The notes: a model not told the origin generated them from the sequence alone. Shown: positions 17,154 to 25,233, numbered from the stretch's first letter. The stretch: 64,000 nt of DNA from Rathayibacter sp. VKM Ac-2857 (GCF_013205025.1 NZ_JABMLE010000003.1:434001-498000), one strand, 5' to 3'. A program made the numbers and translations.

Positions 17154-18098
17154 TCAGAGATCGACGCCGACCCCCGCGAGCTGCTCGACCTGGCGCCAGA
17201 GCCGGTCCGCCGCGTCCGCCGGGGGAGCGGCGGTCCGCGCCGGCGGCGCGACGAGCACGGGCGCGCCCCGCAGGCGGCCCCGCGGGGAGACGTACTCGCC
17301 GCCCTGCAGCTGCGGATCGGTGAGCGCCCGGACGGCGGACCACGCGGCGGTGTCCTTGCCCTGCGCCCACGGCGTGTACGGATTGCGCTGGTAGGGCGTC
17401 GTGGCGTCGCGGATCCCCTGCCGCTCCGGGGTCTTCGCGTCGACGCCCACCCCCGGCCGCGTGACGATCGAGGCGACCGGGACGCCCGCGGCCCGCAGCC
17501 GGCGGTCGAGCTCGAAGGCCCAGACCTCGGTCGCCGTCTTGGCCTTCGTGTAGGCGCTGATGCCCACTCGGGGGACCCGGCGCAGGTCGTCGACGCGCAT
17601 CGGGAACTGCTGCACGAACCCCGTCGAGGTGTGCACGATCCGGCTCCGGCCGCCGTGCTCGGCCGCGGTGCCCGCCAGCGCGGGCAGCAGCCGCGCGACC
17701 AGTCGCGCGTTGGCGGCGACGTGCGTGCCGAGCAGGAGCGGCAGCCCGTCCTCGGTGACCGCGCGCGGGTCCATGCTCATCGCGCCGCCGTTGAGCAGGA
17801 CGCCGTCCAGGCGCGGCAGCGCGGCGAGCTCCGCGGCGGCCCGGTCGACGGAGGCGGAGGAGCCGAGCTCGAGCACGACGGTCCGCACCCGAGCGCCGGG
17901 GACCGCGCCGCGGAGGGTGTCCGCCGCTCGCCGGAGCTTGCCCTCCGAGCGCGACGCCAGGACGACGTCCGCGCCTGCGCCGGCCAGCTGCTCGGCGGCG
18001 AAGTAGCCGATGCCCGCGGTCGCGCCGGTCACGACGACGGTGCGCCCGGTCCGGTCGGGGAGTCGTGCGGTGTCCCAGGTCGGCTGCTCGCTCGTCAT
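17154..18098 (-). CDS. Short-chain dehydrogenase/reductase (retinol dehydrogenase-like)
   Basis: 314 aa. Classical Rossmann motif TGATAGIG near residue 23, the NNAG counterpart LLNGGA, catalytic Ser in IVHTSTGF and the YTKAK motif (Tyr-x-x-x-Lys). NAD(P)-dependent oxidoreductase of unknown substrate, similar in layout to the retinol dehydrogenase/WW-domain oxidoreductase group. ATG 18098 is preferred over an upstream one at 18137 because the longer frame would run through the operator and a GAGGA motif precedes 18098. It is divergent from a TetR gene with two matching operators between, so that TetR probably represses it. Confidence 0.85.
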   Translation of the reverse strand: MTSEQPTWDTARLPDRTGRTVVVTGATAGIGYFAAEQLAGAGADVVLASRSEGKLRRAADTLRGAVPGARVRTVVLELGSSASVDRAAAELAALPRLDGVLLNGGAMSMDPRAVTEDGLPLLLGTHVAANARLVARLLPALAGTAAEHGGRSRIVHTSTGFVQQFPMRVDDLRRVPRVGISAYTKAKTATEVWAFELDRRLRAAGVPVASIVTRPGVGVDAKTPERQGIRDATTPYQRNPYTPWAQGKDTAAWSAVRALTDPQLQGGEYVSPRGRLRGAPVLVAPPARTAAPPADAADRLWRQVEQLAGVGVDL

Positions 18099-18118
18099 GC
18101 GGTCCTCGTCTCTCGAAA

Positions 18119-18181
18119 GCGGATGATCTATCCGCATCGGACGCTAGCACGAAACGGATGGGTGATCCGCTTGCGTAGGAT
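18119..18181. promoter_or_regulatory. Twin TetR operators and leaderless tetR promoter
   Basis: GCGGAT-GATCT-ATCCGC (18119-18135, perfect) and ACGGAT-GGGTG-ATCCGC (18154-18170, 5 of 6 pairs) have identical half-sites and spacing and are 35 bp apart between divergent SDR and TetR genes. TAGGAT (18176-18181) lies 7 nt before the TetR ATG, so that transcript probably starts at the start codon. Confidence 0.7.
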
Positions 18182-18188
18182 GGGGCGC

Positions 18189-18761
18189 ATGGCAGTCCTC
18201 CGATCCGATGCGGCGCGGAGCCGCGCGCGCATCCTCGAGGTCGCGCGGACCCACGACCGCGGAACGCTGCGGCTGAACGAGGTCGCCCGCGAGGCCGGGG
18301 TCGGCGTCGCCACCGTCTACCGGCACTTCCCGACCGTGCACGCGCTCGTCGAGGCCCTCTCCGCCGACACCCTCGACGCGATGCTCGCCGTCTCGCGTCG
18401 CGCCGCCGCGCTGCCCGACCCCGGCGCGGCCCTCGCCGTCTATCTCCGCGAGGCGCTCGACCTCCAGCTGTCCGACGGCGGACTCCAGGCGGTGCTGCTC
18501 TCGCCGGAGGACGAGGCCGAGTCCGTCCGCGCGGCCAAGCGCGAGATCTTCGAGTCCTTCGCGGCCGTGCTCGCGGCGGCGCGCGCCGCGGGCGCCGTCC
18601 GCCCCGACCTCACGATCGACCACCTCGAGCACCTCGTCTGCGGTATCGAGCACGCCGTCCGCCTCGGCTCTCCCGCCGACCGGGCGGTGCTGCTCGACGT
18701 GCTGCTCGACGGCCTGCGGCCACGTCGTCTCCCGTCGGCGATCGTCGGTCGACCTCGCTAG
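18189..18761 (+). CDS. TetR-family regulator
   Basis: 190 aa. The N-terminal helix-turn-helix (about 10-55) includes LNEVAREAGVGVATVYRHFPT, the standard TetR recognition helix; the rest is an alpha-helical ligand/dimer domain. It lies divergent from the SDR gene with two matching operators in the 90-bp gap, one close to its own start, so autorepression plus control of the SDR is likely. ATG 18189 chosen for the HTH position and for the -10 box seven nt upstream. No Shine-Dalgarno is present. Confidence 0.9.
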   Translation: MAVLRSDAARSRARILEVARTHDRGTLRLNEVAREAGVGVATVYRHFPTVHALVEALSADTLDAMLAVSRRAAALPDPGAALAVYLREALDLQLSDGGLQAVLLSPEDEAESVRAAKREIFESFAAVLAAARAAGAVRPDLTIDHLEHLVCGIEHAVRLGSPADRAVLLDVLLDGLRPRRLPSAIVGRPR

Positions 18762-18775
18762 GATCCGAGCATCAC

Positions 18776-18813
18776 GGCCGATCGCGCGGGTCTTCGCGCT
18801 CAGGCGATCGGCC
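18776..18813 (+). terminator. Possible terminator after tetR
   Basis: GGCCGATCGC (18776-18785) and GCGATCGGCC (18804-18813) pair perfectly across 18 nt. The right arm overlaps the 3' codons of the convergent hydrolase. No T run follows, so this is tentative. Confidence 0.35.
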
Positions 18814-19579
18814 GGCGCGCGGCGACGTCCGCGGCCTGCGCGACTCCGGACCGCCACGGCACCCCGTGCCCGGGCAGCAGCACGTCCGCCCCGGTCGCCG
18901 CCAGCACCTCGAGCGACGCGAGCGAGACCGCCGTGTCCGCGGTCGCCGCCCGGGCCACGAGGTGCGGACCGGTCCGAGCCGAGTACGGATCGAGCGTCAC
19001 CAGGGCGTCGCCGCCGATCACCGCCCCGCGCTCAGGCAGGTGCAGCGAGACGTGCCCGTCGGTGTGCCCGGGAGTCGCCAGCACGACGGGCGAGCCGGGC
19101 ACGTCGAGCACGGCACCCGGCTCCAGCGGCGTCGTGCCGGTGAGCGGAGGGACCCGCAGCGCCCCCGCCCGCGCCATCGCGCCGAGCACCGGAACGGCCG
19201 ACGGGTGGCGCAGCGGGTACAGCAGCGGCGTGCGCTGCCGGCGGTAGGAGTAGGGGTGCGCGGCGAGCCGGGCGTCCGCGTCGTGCAGCCACACCGGCAC
19301 GCCGCGCTCGCGCAGCCGCCGCGCGAAGCCGAGGTGGTCGAAGTGCGCGTGCGTGAGCACCAGCGCGTCGATGTCGCTGAGCCCGCGGCCGAGGACGTTC
19401 AGCGTCCGGAGGAGGTGCGGCCAGGTCCCGGGCAGTCCCGCGTCGACGACGGTCAGCCGCCCGCCCTCCTCCAGCAGGAACACGTTGGTGAACGCGTGCT
19501 CGATCCGGTGCACCCCCTCGACCTCGTGCCGGTGGAGGCTCGGGCCCCCGCGCCGCCGCCCGCCCGTGTACGCGCTCAT
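18800..19579 (-). CDS. Metallo-beta-lactamase fold hydrolase
   Basis: 259 aa. The zinc motif T-HAHFDH is at 76-82, a further His in TPGHTDGH, the bridging Asp in GGDALVTLD and the last His in LLPGHG. This is the full set for a binuclear zinc hydrolase of the glyoxalase-II/lactonase-like superfamily. Nothing in the sequence selects between lactone, thioester or other ester substrates. ATG 19579. It is transcribed toward tetR, convergently, and has no operon partner. Confidence 0.88.
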   Translation of the reverse strand: MSAYTGGRRRGGPSLHRHEVEGVHRIEHAFTNVFLLEEGGRLTVVDAGLPGTWPHLLRTLNVLGRGLSDIDALVLTHAHFDHLGFARRLRERGVPVWLHDADARLAAHPYSYRRQRTPLLYPLRHPSAVPVLGAMARAGALRVPPLTGTTPLEPGAVLDVPGSPVVLATPGHTDGHVSLHLPERGAVIGGDALVTLDPYSARTGPHLVARAATADTAVSLASLEVLAATGADVLLPGHGVPWRSGVAQAADVAARRPIA

Positions 19580-19941
19580 GCCGCCTCCTGCTCGTCCGCA
19601 CCCGGGCGCTCACCCGGATCCGACGACGGTAGGCCGCCCCACCCCGCCGGCATCAGGGCGTTGACTGCGGCGCCGTCCATCGGAACGGATGACATGACGA
19701 CGACTCCCGAAGTCCCTCGTACGGGAACGAGGCGTACTGCGCCCGGGCGGATGACGCGCCAGGCAGGCGGACGTCTCGACAACTGCTTCGAGGCGATCTA
19801 TCGTCTACTCCGCAGGCCCCTCCGCACACGTGGATCAGGGGGCCTCGCTGTTTAAGGGCTTGAGGACCGTGGTCAGGGGCCGGTCTGTCGAAGGCGCCCC
19901 CTCGCCCTGCCGAGGCGACGCCCAAGAGGAGAGGGTGCTAA
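19580..19941. other. 362-bp gap without a convincing gene
   Basis: Two small hairpins are visible: CCTCGT/ACGAGG (19715-19732) and AGGCCCC/GGGGCCT (19814-19845), the latter terminator-like on the plus strand. Short open frames in either direction lack ribosome-binding sites and family features. I see no tRNA fold. Confidence 0.4.
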
Positions 19942-20040
19942 ATGAGTCGAGGTGTCGGGTCGCCGTTCTCGGCCGCTGCCGCGGTGTCGAGCACCCTCTC
20001 CCGCAGTGATCGACCGCTCTCGAAGCCGGTCGTTCGATGA
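19942..20040 (+). CDS. Possible 32-aa leader peptide
   Basis: ATG 19942 follows a good AGGAGAGGG (19927-19935). The 32-residue frame is Ser/Arg-rich with no recognised motif. It ends in ATGA shared with the next small membrane-protein gene. The coupling and the ribosome-binding site are the only support, so it may be a translated leader or a chance frame. Confidence 0.4.
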   Translation: MSRGVGSPFSAAAAVSSTLSRSDRPLSKPVVR

Positions 20041-20279
20041 CGTTCCCCTGGATCGGGCTGCTCGGCGGAATCGCCGTCATCATCGCCTCGATCGTGATGA
20101 TCGTGAAGCGCGACGCCGTCGCCCGGTGGAATGCGAAGAGCATCACGCGGATGTGGGGCTCACTCGCCGCACCGGTGTCCCGATCGTCGCAGCCCCGCAC
20201 GCTGGTCTTCGTGGCCCTCGGCTACATCTTCATCGCGTCGGTCTTCGTGCTGCGATCGCTGGAGACGTTGCTCGAGTGA
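20037..20279 (+). CDS. Small two-helix membrane protein
   Basis: 80 aa. Two hydrophobic segments (about 4-23, IGLLGGIAVIIASIVMIV, and 56-73, LVFVALGYIFIASVFVLR) flank a basic loop, which predicts a hairpin with both ends on one side. No family recognised. The start overlaps the stop of the 32-aa frame (ATGA), and it lies directly upstream of the kinase relic and the second HIRAN gene. It could be unrelated cargo inserted there, or a membrane-active partner. Evidence is the coupling and clean membrane topology only. Confidence 0.5.
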   Translation: MTFPWIGLLGGIAVIIASIVMIVKRDAVARWNAKSITRMWGSLAAPVSRSSQPRTLVFVALGYIFIASVFVLRSLETLLE

Positions 20280-20401
20280 CGACGGCGCTTCTGTCAGGAG
20301 CGGCGGTGCCCGCAGAGGTGAGGTCAGCGGCACGTGCTGACTTCCCGTCAGAGTTGCTCGCGGCGAATCGGAGGAGGCTGCTCGATGACCTTGCTCACTG
20401 A
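20261..20401 (+). pseudogene. C-terminal relic of a HipA-like kinase
   Basis: The last ~46 codons, ending ELLAANRRRLLDDLAH, match the C-terminus of the intact kinase at 14861-15751 (ELLVTNRRRLLDDLAH), and the 17-nt overlap with the following HIRAN gene is also conserved. Nothing of the catalytic loops remains upstream, where the small membrane-protein gene now sits. The second locus therefore descends from a kinase-HIRAN pair that lost its kinase. Confidence 0.75.
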
Positions 20402-21104
20402 TCGACCGTCGGCCGACGTCGAGCGCTCAGGTCGCGAACTGCTCCTCATCTGGCAGAACCCGGGAACGCGCCGCTTCGTGAAGGCAGGGCTCTTGTCGAT
20501 CGCGGCCGAGGGGTATCGCTTCCGCTATGCGGAGGAGGCGAGAGCGGATCCGGAGTTCTTCCCGCTGGGCGAATTCCCGCAGCTGGACGGCGAATACCGG
20601 TCGTCGTCCATGCCGCCGTTCTTCGCCAACCGAGTGATGTCCTCGGCGAGGACCTCCTACGACGACTACCTCCGGTGGCTGGCCCTCGAGGCCGAGTCGC
20701 CCGATCTCCCCGTCGAGATCCTCGTTCGGACAGGTGCCTCGCGAGCGACCGATACCTTCCACGTCGTCGAGAAGCCGACTCGGGGAGCGCGGAGCTTCGT
20801 CAGCCGCTTCTTCGTCTCCGGCATCGGCCACCTGCCGGCTCCTACGGGCCTCGATGAAGCGCTCAGAACCGGCGATCACGTGCTCCTCGAGCAGGAGGGC
20901 GACAACGTCGTCAACGCGGATGCGCATCGCGTCGTGTCGCTGCGAGGCGTGCAGATCGGCTGGGTACCGGACTGGCTCTGCGGAGAGGTCGCCGAGCTGG
21001 CGGACGCCGGATGGCGCTTCGAGGCGATCGCCGAGAAGGTCAGCCCGGAAGCGCCTGCCCACGTGCGAGTCCTCTGCCGTTTGACGGCTCATCGCGACGC
21101 CTGA
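20385..21104 (+). CDS. HipA_N-like/HIRAN protein, orphan paralogue
   Basis: 239 aa, the same length as the protein at 15735-16454 and clearly homologous throughout: GRELLLIW, SSSMPPFFANR, ARTSYDDYL, EKPTRGARSFVSRFFVSG and the IGWVPDWLCGEV HIRAN core are nearly identical. ATG 20385 follows GGAGGAGG. Its reading frame is intact and conserved although its own kinase is reduced to 46 codons, suggesting selection on the partner alone. It could neutralise the kinase at 14861 or a related kinase (inference). Confidence 0.72.
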   Translation: MTLLTDRPSADVERSGRELLLIWQNPGTRRFVKAGLLSIAAEGYRFRYAEEARADPEFFPLGEFPQLDGEYRSSSMPPFFANRVMSSARTSYDDYLRWLALEAESPDLPVEILVRTGASRATDTFHVVEKPTRGARSFVSRFFVSGIGHLPAPTGLDEALRTGDHVLLEQEGDNVVNADAHRVVSLRGVQIGWVPDWLCGEVAELADAGWRFEAIAEKVSPEAPAHVRVLCRLTAHRDA

Positions 21105-21140
21105 CGGCGGGTCCGCCGGCCTGCCCTCCTGAACGGGGTT

Positions 21141-21259
21141 GGTCTCGATACGCCCCTGCGGGGCTACTCGACCAGCATGGAGGGGCAGCGGCTGCGCCCT
21201 TTCCGTCCTGGGGAATCCATGCTGATCGAGTAGCCCGCGGAGCGGGCGTATCGAGATCC
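21141..21259. repeat. Intergenic inverted repeat, CTACTCGACCAGCATGG family
   Basis: The outer arms are GGTCTCGATACGCCC (21141-21155) and GGGCGTATCGAGATCC (21244-21259); the inner arms are CTACTCGACCAGCATGG (21164-21180) and CCATGCTGATCGAGTAG (21217-21233). This is a nested 119-bp imperfect palindrome in a gene gap, sharing its core with 6561-6638. Confidence 0.75.
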
Positions 21260-21272
21260 ACCGGCGCCTACC

Positions 21273-22061
21273 TCACGCCCGCGAGCCGCCGCCCGCCGCC
21301 TCCTCCGCGAGGCGCTGCAGCACGCGCTCCGACGCCGACGACATCTCGGACGGGACGTCGAGGGCGGTGAGGTACTCGACGACGGAGGTCATCTCGTGGC
21401 TGCGGCGGACGGCGTGCTTGCGGCTGCCGGTCTCGTAGCGGTCGATCTTCGCCTCGACGTCGCCGGAGAGCTGGGCGGCGATCTGCTCGCGGATCCACGG
21501 CTCGCAGCCGGCGGCGCGGCCGGCGGTGACAGCCTCGACGACGACCGCGGCGAGGCTCTTCATCAGCACGCTCCGGAGCAGCTTGCGCGAGGTCGCGACG
21601 CCGGCCGGGCCGTCGATCCGCTCGACCTCGGCGCCGAGCGCCGACAGCCACGCCTCCACGTCCGCCGCTGCGGCGCCGCTGACGATGGTCTCGGTCCGCG
21701 CGCCCTTCGCGGGCACCGGGCCGAGGATCGCGACGTCGGCGAAGCGGGCGCCCGCGGCGTCGATCACCCGCTCGACCGCCTCCATCGTGGCGGGGGAGGC
21801 GGTGGTGAAGTCGGCGTAGACGGCGCCCGCGCGCAGGTGCGGGGCGGCGTCGTCCGCGATCCGCTCGCTCAGCGACGCCGCCGTCAGCACGACGACGAGG
21901 TCGGCGGAGGAGACGGCGCCCGCCAGGTCAGCCGTCCGCTCCACCCCCTCGGGCGTGGTCGCGGCGGCCGGGTCGTAGCCCGATACCGTGTCGCCGTGGG
22001 CGGCAGCGGCCGCCGCGTAGAGGGCTCCGGCCTCTCCGAGTCCGATGAATCCGATGCGCAT
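21273..22061 (-). CDS. NAD(P)-dependent beta-hydroxyacid dehydrogenase-like protein (DUF1932 C-terminus)
   Basis: 262 aa. The N-terminal Rossmann GFIGLGEAG and the substrate-loop region ILGPVPAKGARTETIVSG resemble 6-phosphogluconate/hydroxyisobutyrate dehydrogenases. SRKLLRSVLMKSLAAVVVEA with its lysine begins the helical C-terminal domain of the DUF1932 type. Probably oxidises a hydroxyacid or reduces its keto form. It is the last gene of a minus-strand set with an aldolase, an IclR regulator and a TRAP permease, so it likely acts on the same organic acid. Confidence 0.82.
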   Translation of the reverse strand: MRIGFIGLGEAGALYAAAAAAHGDTVSGYDPAAATTPEGVERTADLAGAVSSADLVVVLTAASLSERIADDAAPHLRAGAVYADFTTASPATMEAVERVIDAAGARFADVAILGPVPAKGARTETIVSGAAAADVEAWLSALGAEVERIDGPAGVATSRKLLRSVLMKSLAAVVVEAVTAGRAAGCEPWIREQIAAQLSGDVEAKIDRYETGSRKHAVRRSHEMTSVVEYLTALDVPSEMSSASERVLQRLAEEAAGGGSRA

Positions 22062-22101
22062 CGCGCGTCCTTCCTTCGCCGGACGCTCGCGCTCCGGCTG
22101 A

Positions 22102-22860
22102 TCAGCGCTGGAGGGCGTTCGCCGCTCGGCGCAGTTCTGGCACCTGCGCCTCGAGGTGGGCGCGGGGGGTGGTCTCGAGGGGACCCGAGGCCGAGATCGC
22201 GGCGATCACGTCACCGGCAGCGTCCTGCAGAGGGACGCTCACGGCGGCGACGCCGGTCTCGCGTTCGTTGATGGAGATGTGGAAGCCGTCTCGGCGGACC
22301 TGCTCGAGCTGCTCGCGCAGCTCCCGGGTCGTGATCCGCTCGCCGGCCGCGGTGTCGGTGTCGCCGAGCCCGTCGAGGATCCGGTCGCGCTCGTCCTCGG
22401 GCAGGGCGGCCAGGATGTTCTTCCCGGCGCCGACGTGCAGCGGGAGCCGGCGGCCGAGCGGGAGCTGGTAGCGCAGCGGGTCCTGCCCGTCGACGCGGAC
22501 CGTGAGGATCCGGGAGTCGCCGATCCGCACGTAGAGCGAGGCGGTCAGCCCCGTGCTCCCGGCCAGCTGCTGCAGCACCGGGCGGGCCCGGGTGCCCAGC
22601 GGATCCGCGGCCAGGTAGCTGTGCCCCATCCCCAGCGCCGCCGGGCCCAGGCGGTAGAGCCCGTTCTCGGTGGCGACGAGTCCGCGGTGCTGCAGCGAGC
22701 CGAGGATCCGCAGCACGGTCGCGTTCTGCAGTCCGGAGCCGCGGCTCAGCTCGACCAGCCGCAGCGGGGAGTCGCTGCGCTCGAGGAGCTCGAGCAGGTC
22801 GAGCGCGCGGTCGACGCTGCGCACGGTCGAGGCGGACGCGTCCGCGGGAGTCTGGGCCAT
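22102..22860 (-). CDS. IclR-family regulator
   Basis: 252 aa. The winged HTH (about 10-65, LVELSRGSGLQNATVLRILGSLQHRGL) is followed by the IclR effector domain (GAGKNILAALPEDERD, DGFHISINERETGVAAVSVPL). Start chosen at ATG 22860; ATG 22869 and 22890 and GTG 22897-22899 are in frame but have no better ribosome-binding site. It lies inside the TRAP/aldolase gene set and probably senses that pathway's organic acid. The perfect palindrome at 25269-25285 upstream of the permease gene is a candidate operator. Confidence 0.9.
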   Translation of the reverse strand: MAQTPADASASTVRSVDRALDLLELLERSDSPLRLVELSRGSGLQNATVLRILGSLQHRGLVATENGLYRLGPAALGMGHSYLAADPLGTRARPVLQQLAGSTGLTASLYVRIGDSRILTVRVDGQDPLRYQLPLGRRLPLHVGAGKNILAALPEDERDRILDGLGDTDTAAGERITTRELREQLEQVRRDGFHISINERETGVAAVSVPLQDAAGDVIAAISASGPLETTPRAHLEAQVPELRRAANALQR

Positions 22861-22914
22861 GGAGCCCATTGTCCCGGGCCGTGCCGTCATGAGCGGCACC
22901 GGCGTGAGTGCTCG

Positions 22915-23514
22915 TCACGGCCCCGCCAGGATGCTCTTCCGGGTCGCGGTCTCCGTGGCGTGCTTGGCCTCCGCCCGCTCCAGTACGGCCTCCGCCTCGC
23001 CGCGCGGGACGACCGCGAGGCCGTCGGAGTCGCCGAGCACGAGGTCGCCGGGGGAGACCACGACCGAGCCGATCGCGACGGGCACGCCCAGCCGGAACGG
23101 CCCGTTCTTGTAGGGGCCGGCCGGGCTGACCGCGCGGGCGAAGGCGGGGAAGCCCATCTCCTCCAGGTCGTCGACGTCGCGCAGGGCGCCGTCGATCACG
23201 ATGCCGACGCAGCCGACCTTGCGCAGCCGCTCGCCGATCAGCTCGCCGACGAGGGCGCGGTCCTGCACGCCGTGGCCGTTGACGACGAGGACGTCACCGG
23301 GGCTGAGCCGGCCGATCGCCTCGTGGATGCCGGCGTTGTCGCCGCCGGCGACCTCCACCGTGAAGGCGGGGCCGGCCAGGCGGGCGCCGCGCCAGACGGG
23401 GCGGATCGCGGCGTCGACGACGCCGAGGCGGTCCATCGAGTCGCCGACGTTGGCGACGGGGAGAGCGGCGAAGCGCTCGAGGAGGGATCTCGGTGTTCTC
23501 TCGTTCTCGGTCAT
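22915..23514 (-). CDS. RraA-like protein (HMG/CHA aldolase family)
   Basis: 199 aa. The family core GDNAGIHEAIGRLSPGDVLVVNG and VIDGALRD (R112, D113 binding Mg and substrate) are present. Members cleave 4-hydroxy-4-methyl- or 4-carboxy-4-hydroxy-2-oxoacids to pyruvate or decarboxylate oxaloacetate; some are only regulators of RNase E. Next to a TRAP permease and a hydroxyacid dehydrogenase, the catabolic role is preferred. ATG 23514 was chosen because upstream sequence in frame is Arg-rich and non-conserved. Confidence 0.82.
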   Translation of the reverse strand: MTENERTPRSLLERFAALPVANVGDSMDRLGVVDAAIRPVWRGARLAGPAFTVEVAGGDNAGIHEAIGRLSPGDVLVVNGHGVQDRALVGELIGERLRKVGCVGIVIDGALRDVDDLEEMGFPAFARAVSPAGPYKNGPFRLGVPVAIGSVVVSPGDLVLGDSDGLAVVPRGEAEAVLERAEAKHATETATRKSILAGP

Positions 23515-23546
23515 GTCGTTCTCGTTCCGTGTCGAGGGGGCGCCGC

Positions 23547-23825
23547 CTAGTCGGCGGGCTTCCAGCCGTGGGCGTAGGAGAGGAGGAGCGTCCAGATGCC
23601 GAGCACGCCGGCGACGCCGAACGTCCACGGGCTGAGCGCGGCGGAGGCGTCGGCGATGAGGGTGCCGTTCACGACGATCAGGCCGGCGATCTGCAGCAGG
23701 ACGAGGATCGTGCCGAGCACGAGCATCGTGACGAGGAGGACCACGAAGACCGTGGTCATCAGCGAGATGACGCGCTGACGGCCGGGGCCGTGCGGGGTGT
23801 CGCGGGGGGCGGTTTCTTCGGACAT
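23547..23825 (-). CDS. Small membrane protein, putative TRAP small-subunit analogue
   Basis: 92 aa. Two hydrophobic helices (about 20-55 and 65-85) after a polar N-terminus. It is shorter than usual DctQ subunits (four helices, about 160 aa) and I see no DctQ motif. Its place, immediately downstream of the large permease gene on the same strand, is the reason for the call. Alternative: an unrelated small membrane protein. Confidence 0.55.
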   Translation of the reverse strand: MSEETAPRDTPHGPGRQRVISLMTTVFVVLLVTMLVLGTILVLLQIAGLIVVNGTLIADASAALSPWTFGVAGVLGIWTLLLSYAHGWKPAD

Positions 23826-23886
23826 CAGTGTCTCCAGGACGAGGGCGGGAAAACGGCGGCGGGGCGGACGCGGGGGCGGGTGCGCA

Positions 23887-25233
23887 TCAGTGCGGCACCG
23901 GCAGCCAGCCCGGCCCGATGAGGGCGGCGATGAGCAGGATCGGGAGGACGTAGAGCACGATCAGCGGGACGAACGTCTTCACCGGGTTCACCTGTGCGAT
24001 GCCGGTCGCGATGTAGATCGCGGCGGCGCCGGGTGGCGAGGCGCCCTCGGTGGAGGCGGCGACGAGGACGACGCACGCCGCGAGCACGGGGTCGACGCCT
24101 GAGGCGACGAGGACGCTGAAGCCGATGCCGCCGATCGTCGCGATGGTCGCGGTCGAGCTCAGCGGACCGGCGACCAGGACGACCATCACGGCGACGATCA
24201 CCGACATCACGACGGGCGAGGCGTTCAGGCCGTTGAGCACGCTGGAGAGCTGCTCCGCGAGCCCGAGCTCGGTGAGCACCGCGCCGCCGGCGAAGGCGAA
24301 GACCAGGGTCGCGCCGATGTCGCGGTAGCGGGGCGCCGTCTTCGCGACGAAGCCGTACCACTCCCGGCCCGACTTCGGCAGGCCGCGCCAGCCCAGCGCG
24401 CCGGCGAAGAGGCCGAGCAGCACGGGGATCCAGACGATGATGCTGATCGCGTCCATCACGTCCGCGCCGAGCACGCCGGTCAGCGCCTCGCCGGTGGGGC
24501 CGAGGGTGACGACGACGGGGATGATGATGCCGAGGAAGACGAGCAGCGAGGTCCAGCCGCGGCGGAACGACTTCGCGAACGGCAGGATGTCGGCGGCGGC
24601 GACCCGGCCGATCTTGTACTTCCGCACGAAGTAGAAGACGACGATCAGGCGCCAGAGGATGCACCAGCCGGCGGCGGCGAACATCGCGAGCAGCAGCTGG
24701 TCGATCGAGATGTACGGCGCGACGGTGGCGGTGCCGATCAGGATGAAGAACGAGGCGCTCGGCGGGATCACGGTGCCGTTGCCCGCATTGCCGGCGATCA
24801 GCGTCGCGGCCACGTGCGGCGGCCAGTTCGAGCGCTTCATCCACGGGATCGCGACCGAGCCCATGGTCGCCGCGTTCGCGGATCCGGAGTGCGCGACCGC
24901 GCCGAACAGCGCCGAGCCGACGGTGGCGACGTAGCCCGCGCCGCCGCGGAGGCGGCCGAGCAGCGAGTTCAGCAGGTCGACCTGCCGGTCGATCACGCCG
25001 GTGGAGGCGAGCAGGAAGCCGATGAAGGTGAAGGCCAGCGCGGCGAACACGATCTCCTGATCGAAGGCGGCCTGCATGCCGACCAGCACCAGGCGGAGGA
25101 AGTCGCCGCCGCCGAAGGCGCAGACGACCAGGAAGCCGACCACCATGGCCTCGCCGATGCCGCGCTTGAGCGCGACGCTCCAGATCACGATGACCGCGAT
25201 GTACGCGATGAGGGCCCAGACAGCCAACCCCAT
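23887..25233 (-). CDS. TRAP-type transporter large permease-like protein (DctM family)
   Basis: 448 aa with about 11-12 hydrophobic helices. AHSGSANAATMGSVAIPWMKR and NAGNGTVIPPSASFFILIG, with the repeat counterpart PLSSTATIATIGGIGF and ASTEGASPPGAAAIYIATG, are the paired re-entrant motifs of DctM/IT-superfamily porters. ATG 25233 with GGAAGGAA upstream; a longer frame to 25275 would run through the palindrome. It imports an organic acid using an ion gradient. No DctP binding protein is encoded here, so the substrate might reach it without one. Confidence 0.82.
   Translation of the reverse strand: MGLAVWALIAYIAVIVIWSVALKRGIGEAMVVGFLVVCAFGGGDFLRLVLVGMQAAFDQEIVFAALAFTFIGFLLASTGVIDRQVDLLNSLLGRLRGGAGYVATVGSALFGAVAHSGSANAATMGSVAIPWMKRSNWPPHVAATLIAGNAGNGTVIPPSASFFILIGTATVAPYISIDQLLLAMFAAAGWCILWRLIVVFYFVRKYKIGRVAAADILPFAKSFRRGWTSLLVFLGIIIPVVVTLGPTGEALTGVLGADVMDAISIIVWIPVLLGLFAGALGWRGLPKSGREWYGFVAKTAPRYRDIGATLVFAFAGGAVLTELGLAEQLSSVLNGLNASPVVMSVIVAVMVVLVAGPLSSTATIATIGGIGFSVLVASGVDPVLAACVVLVAASTEGASPPGAAAIYIATGIAQVNPVKTFVPLIVLYVLPILLIAALIGPGWLPVPH

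Noticed and set aside
19814-19845. tRNA or small RNA in the gap before the 32-aa frame
   Set aside because: The hairpin pairs as a simple stem; no cloverleaf, CCA end or anticodon arm can be drawn.
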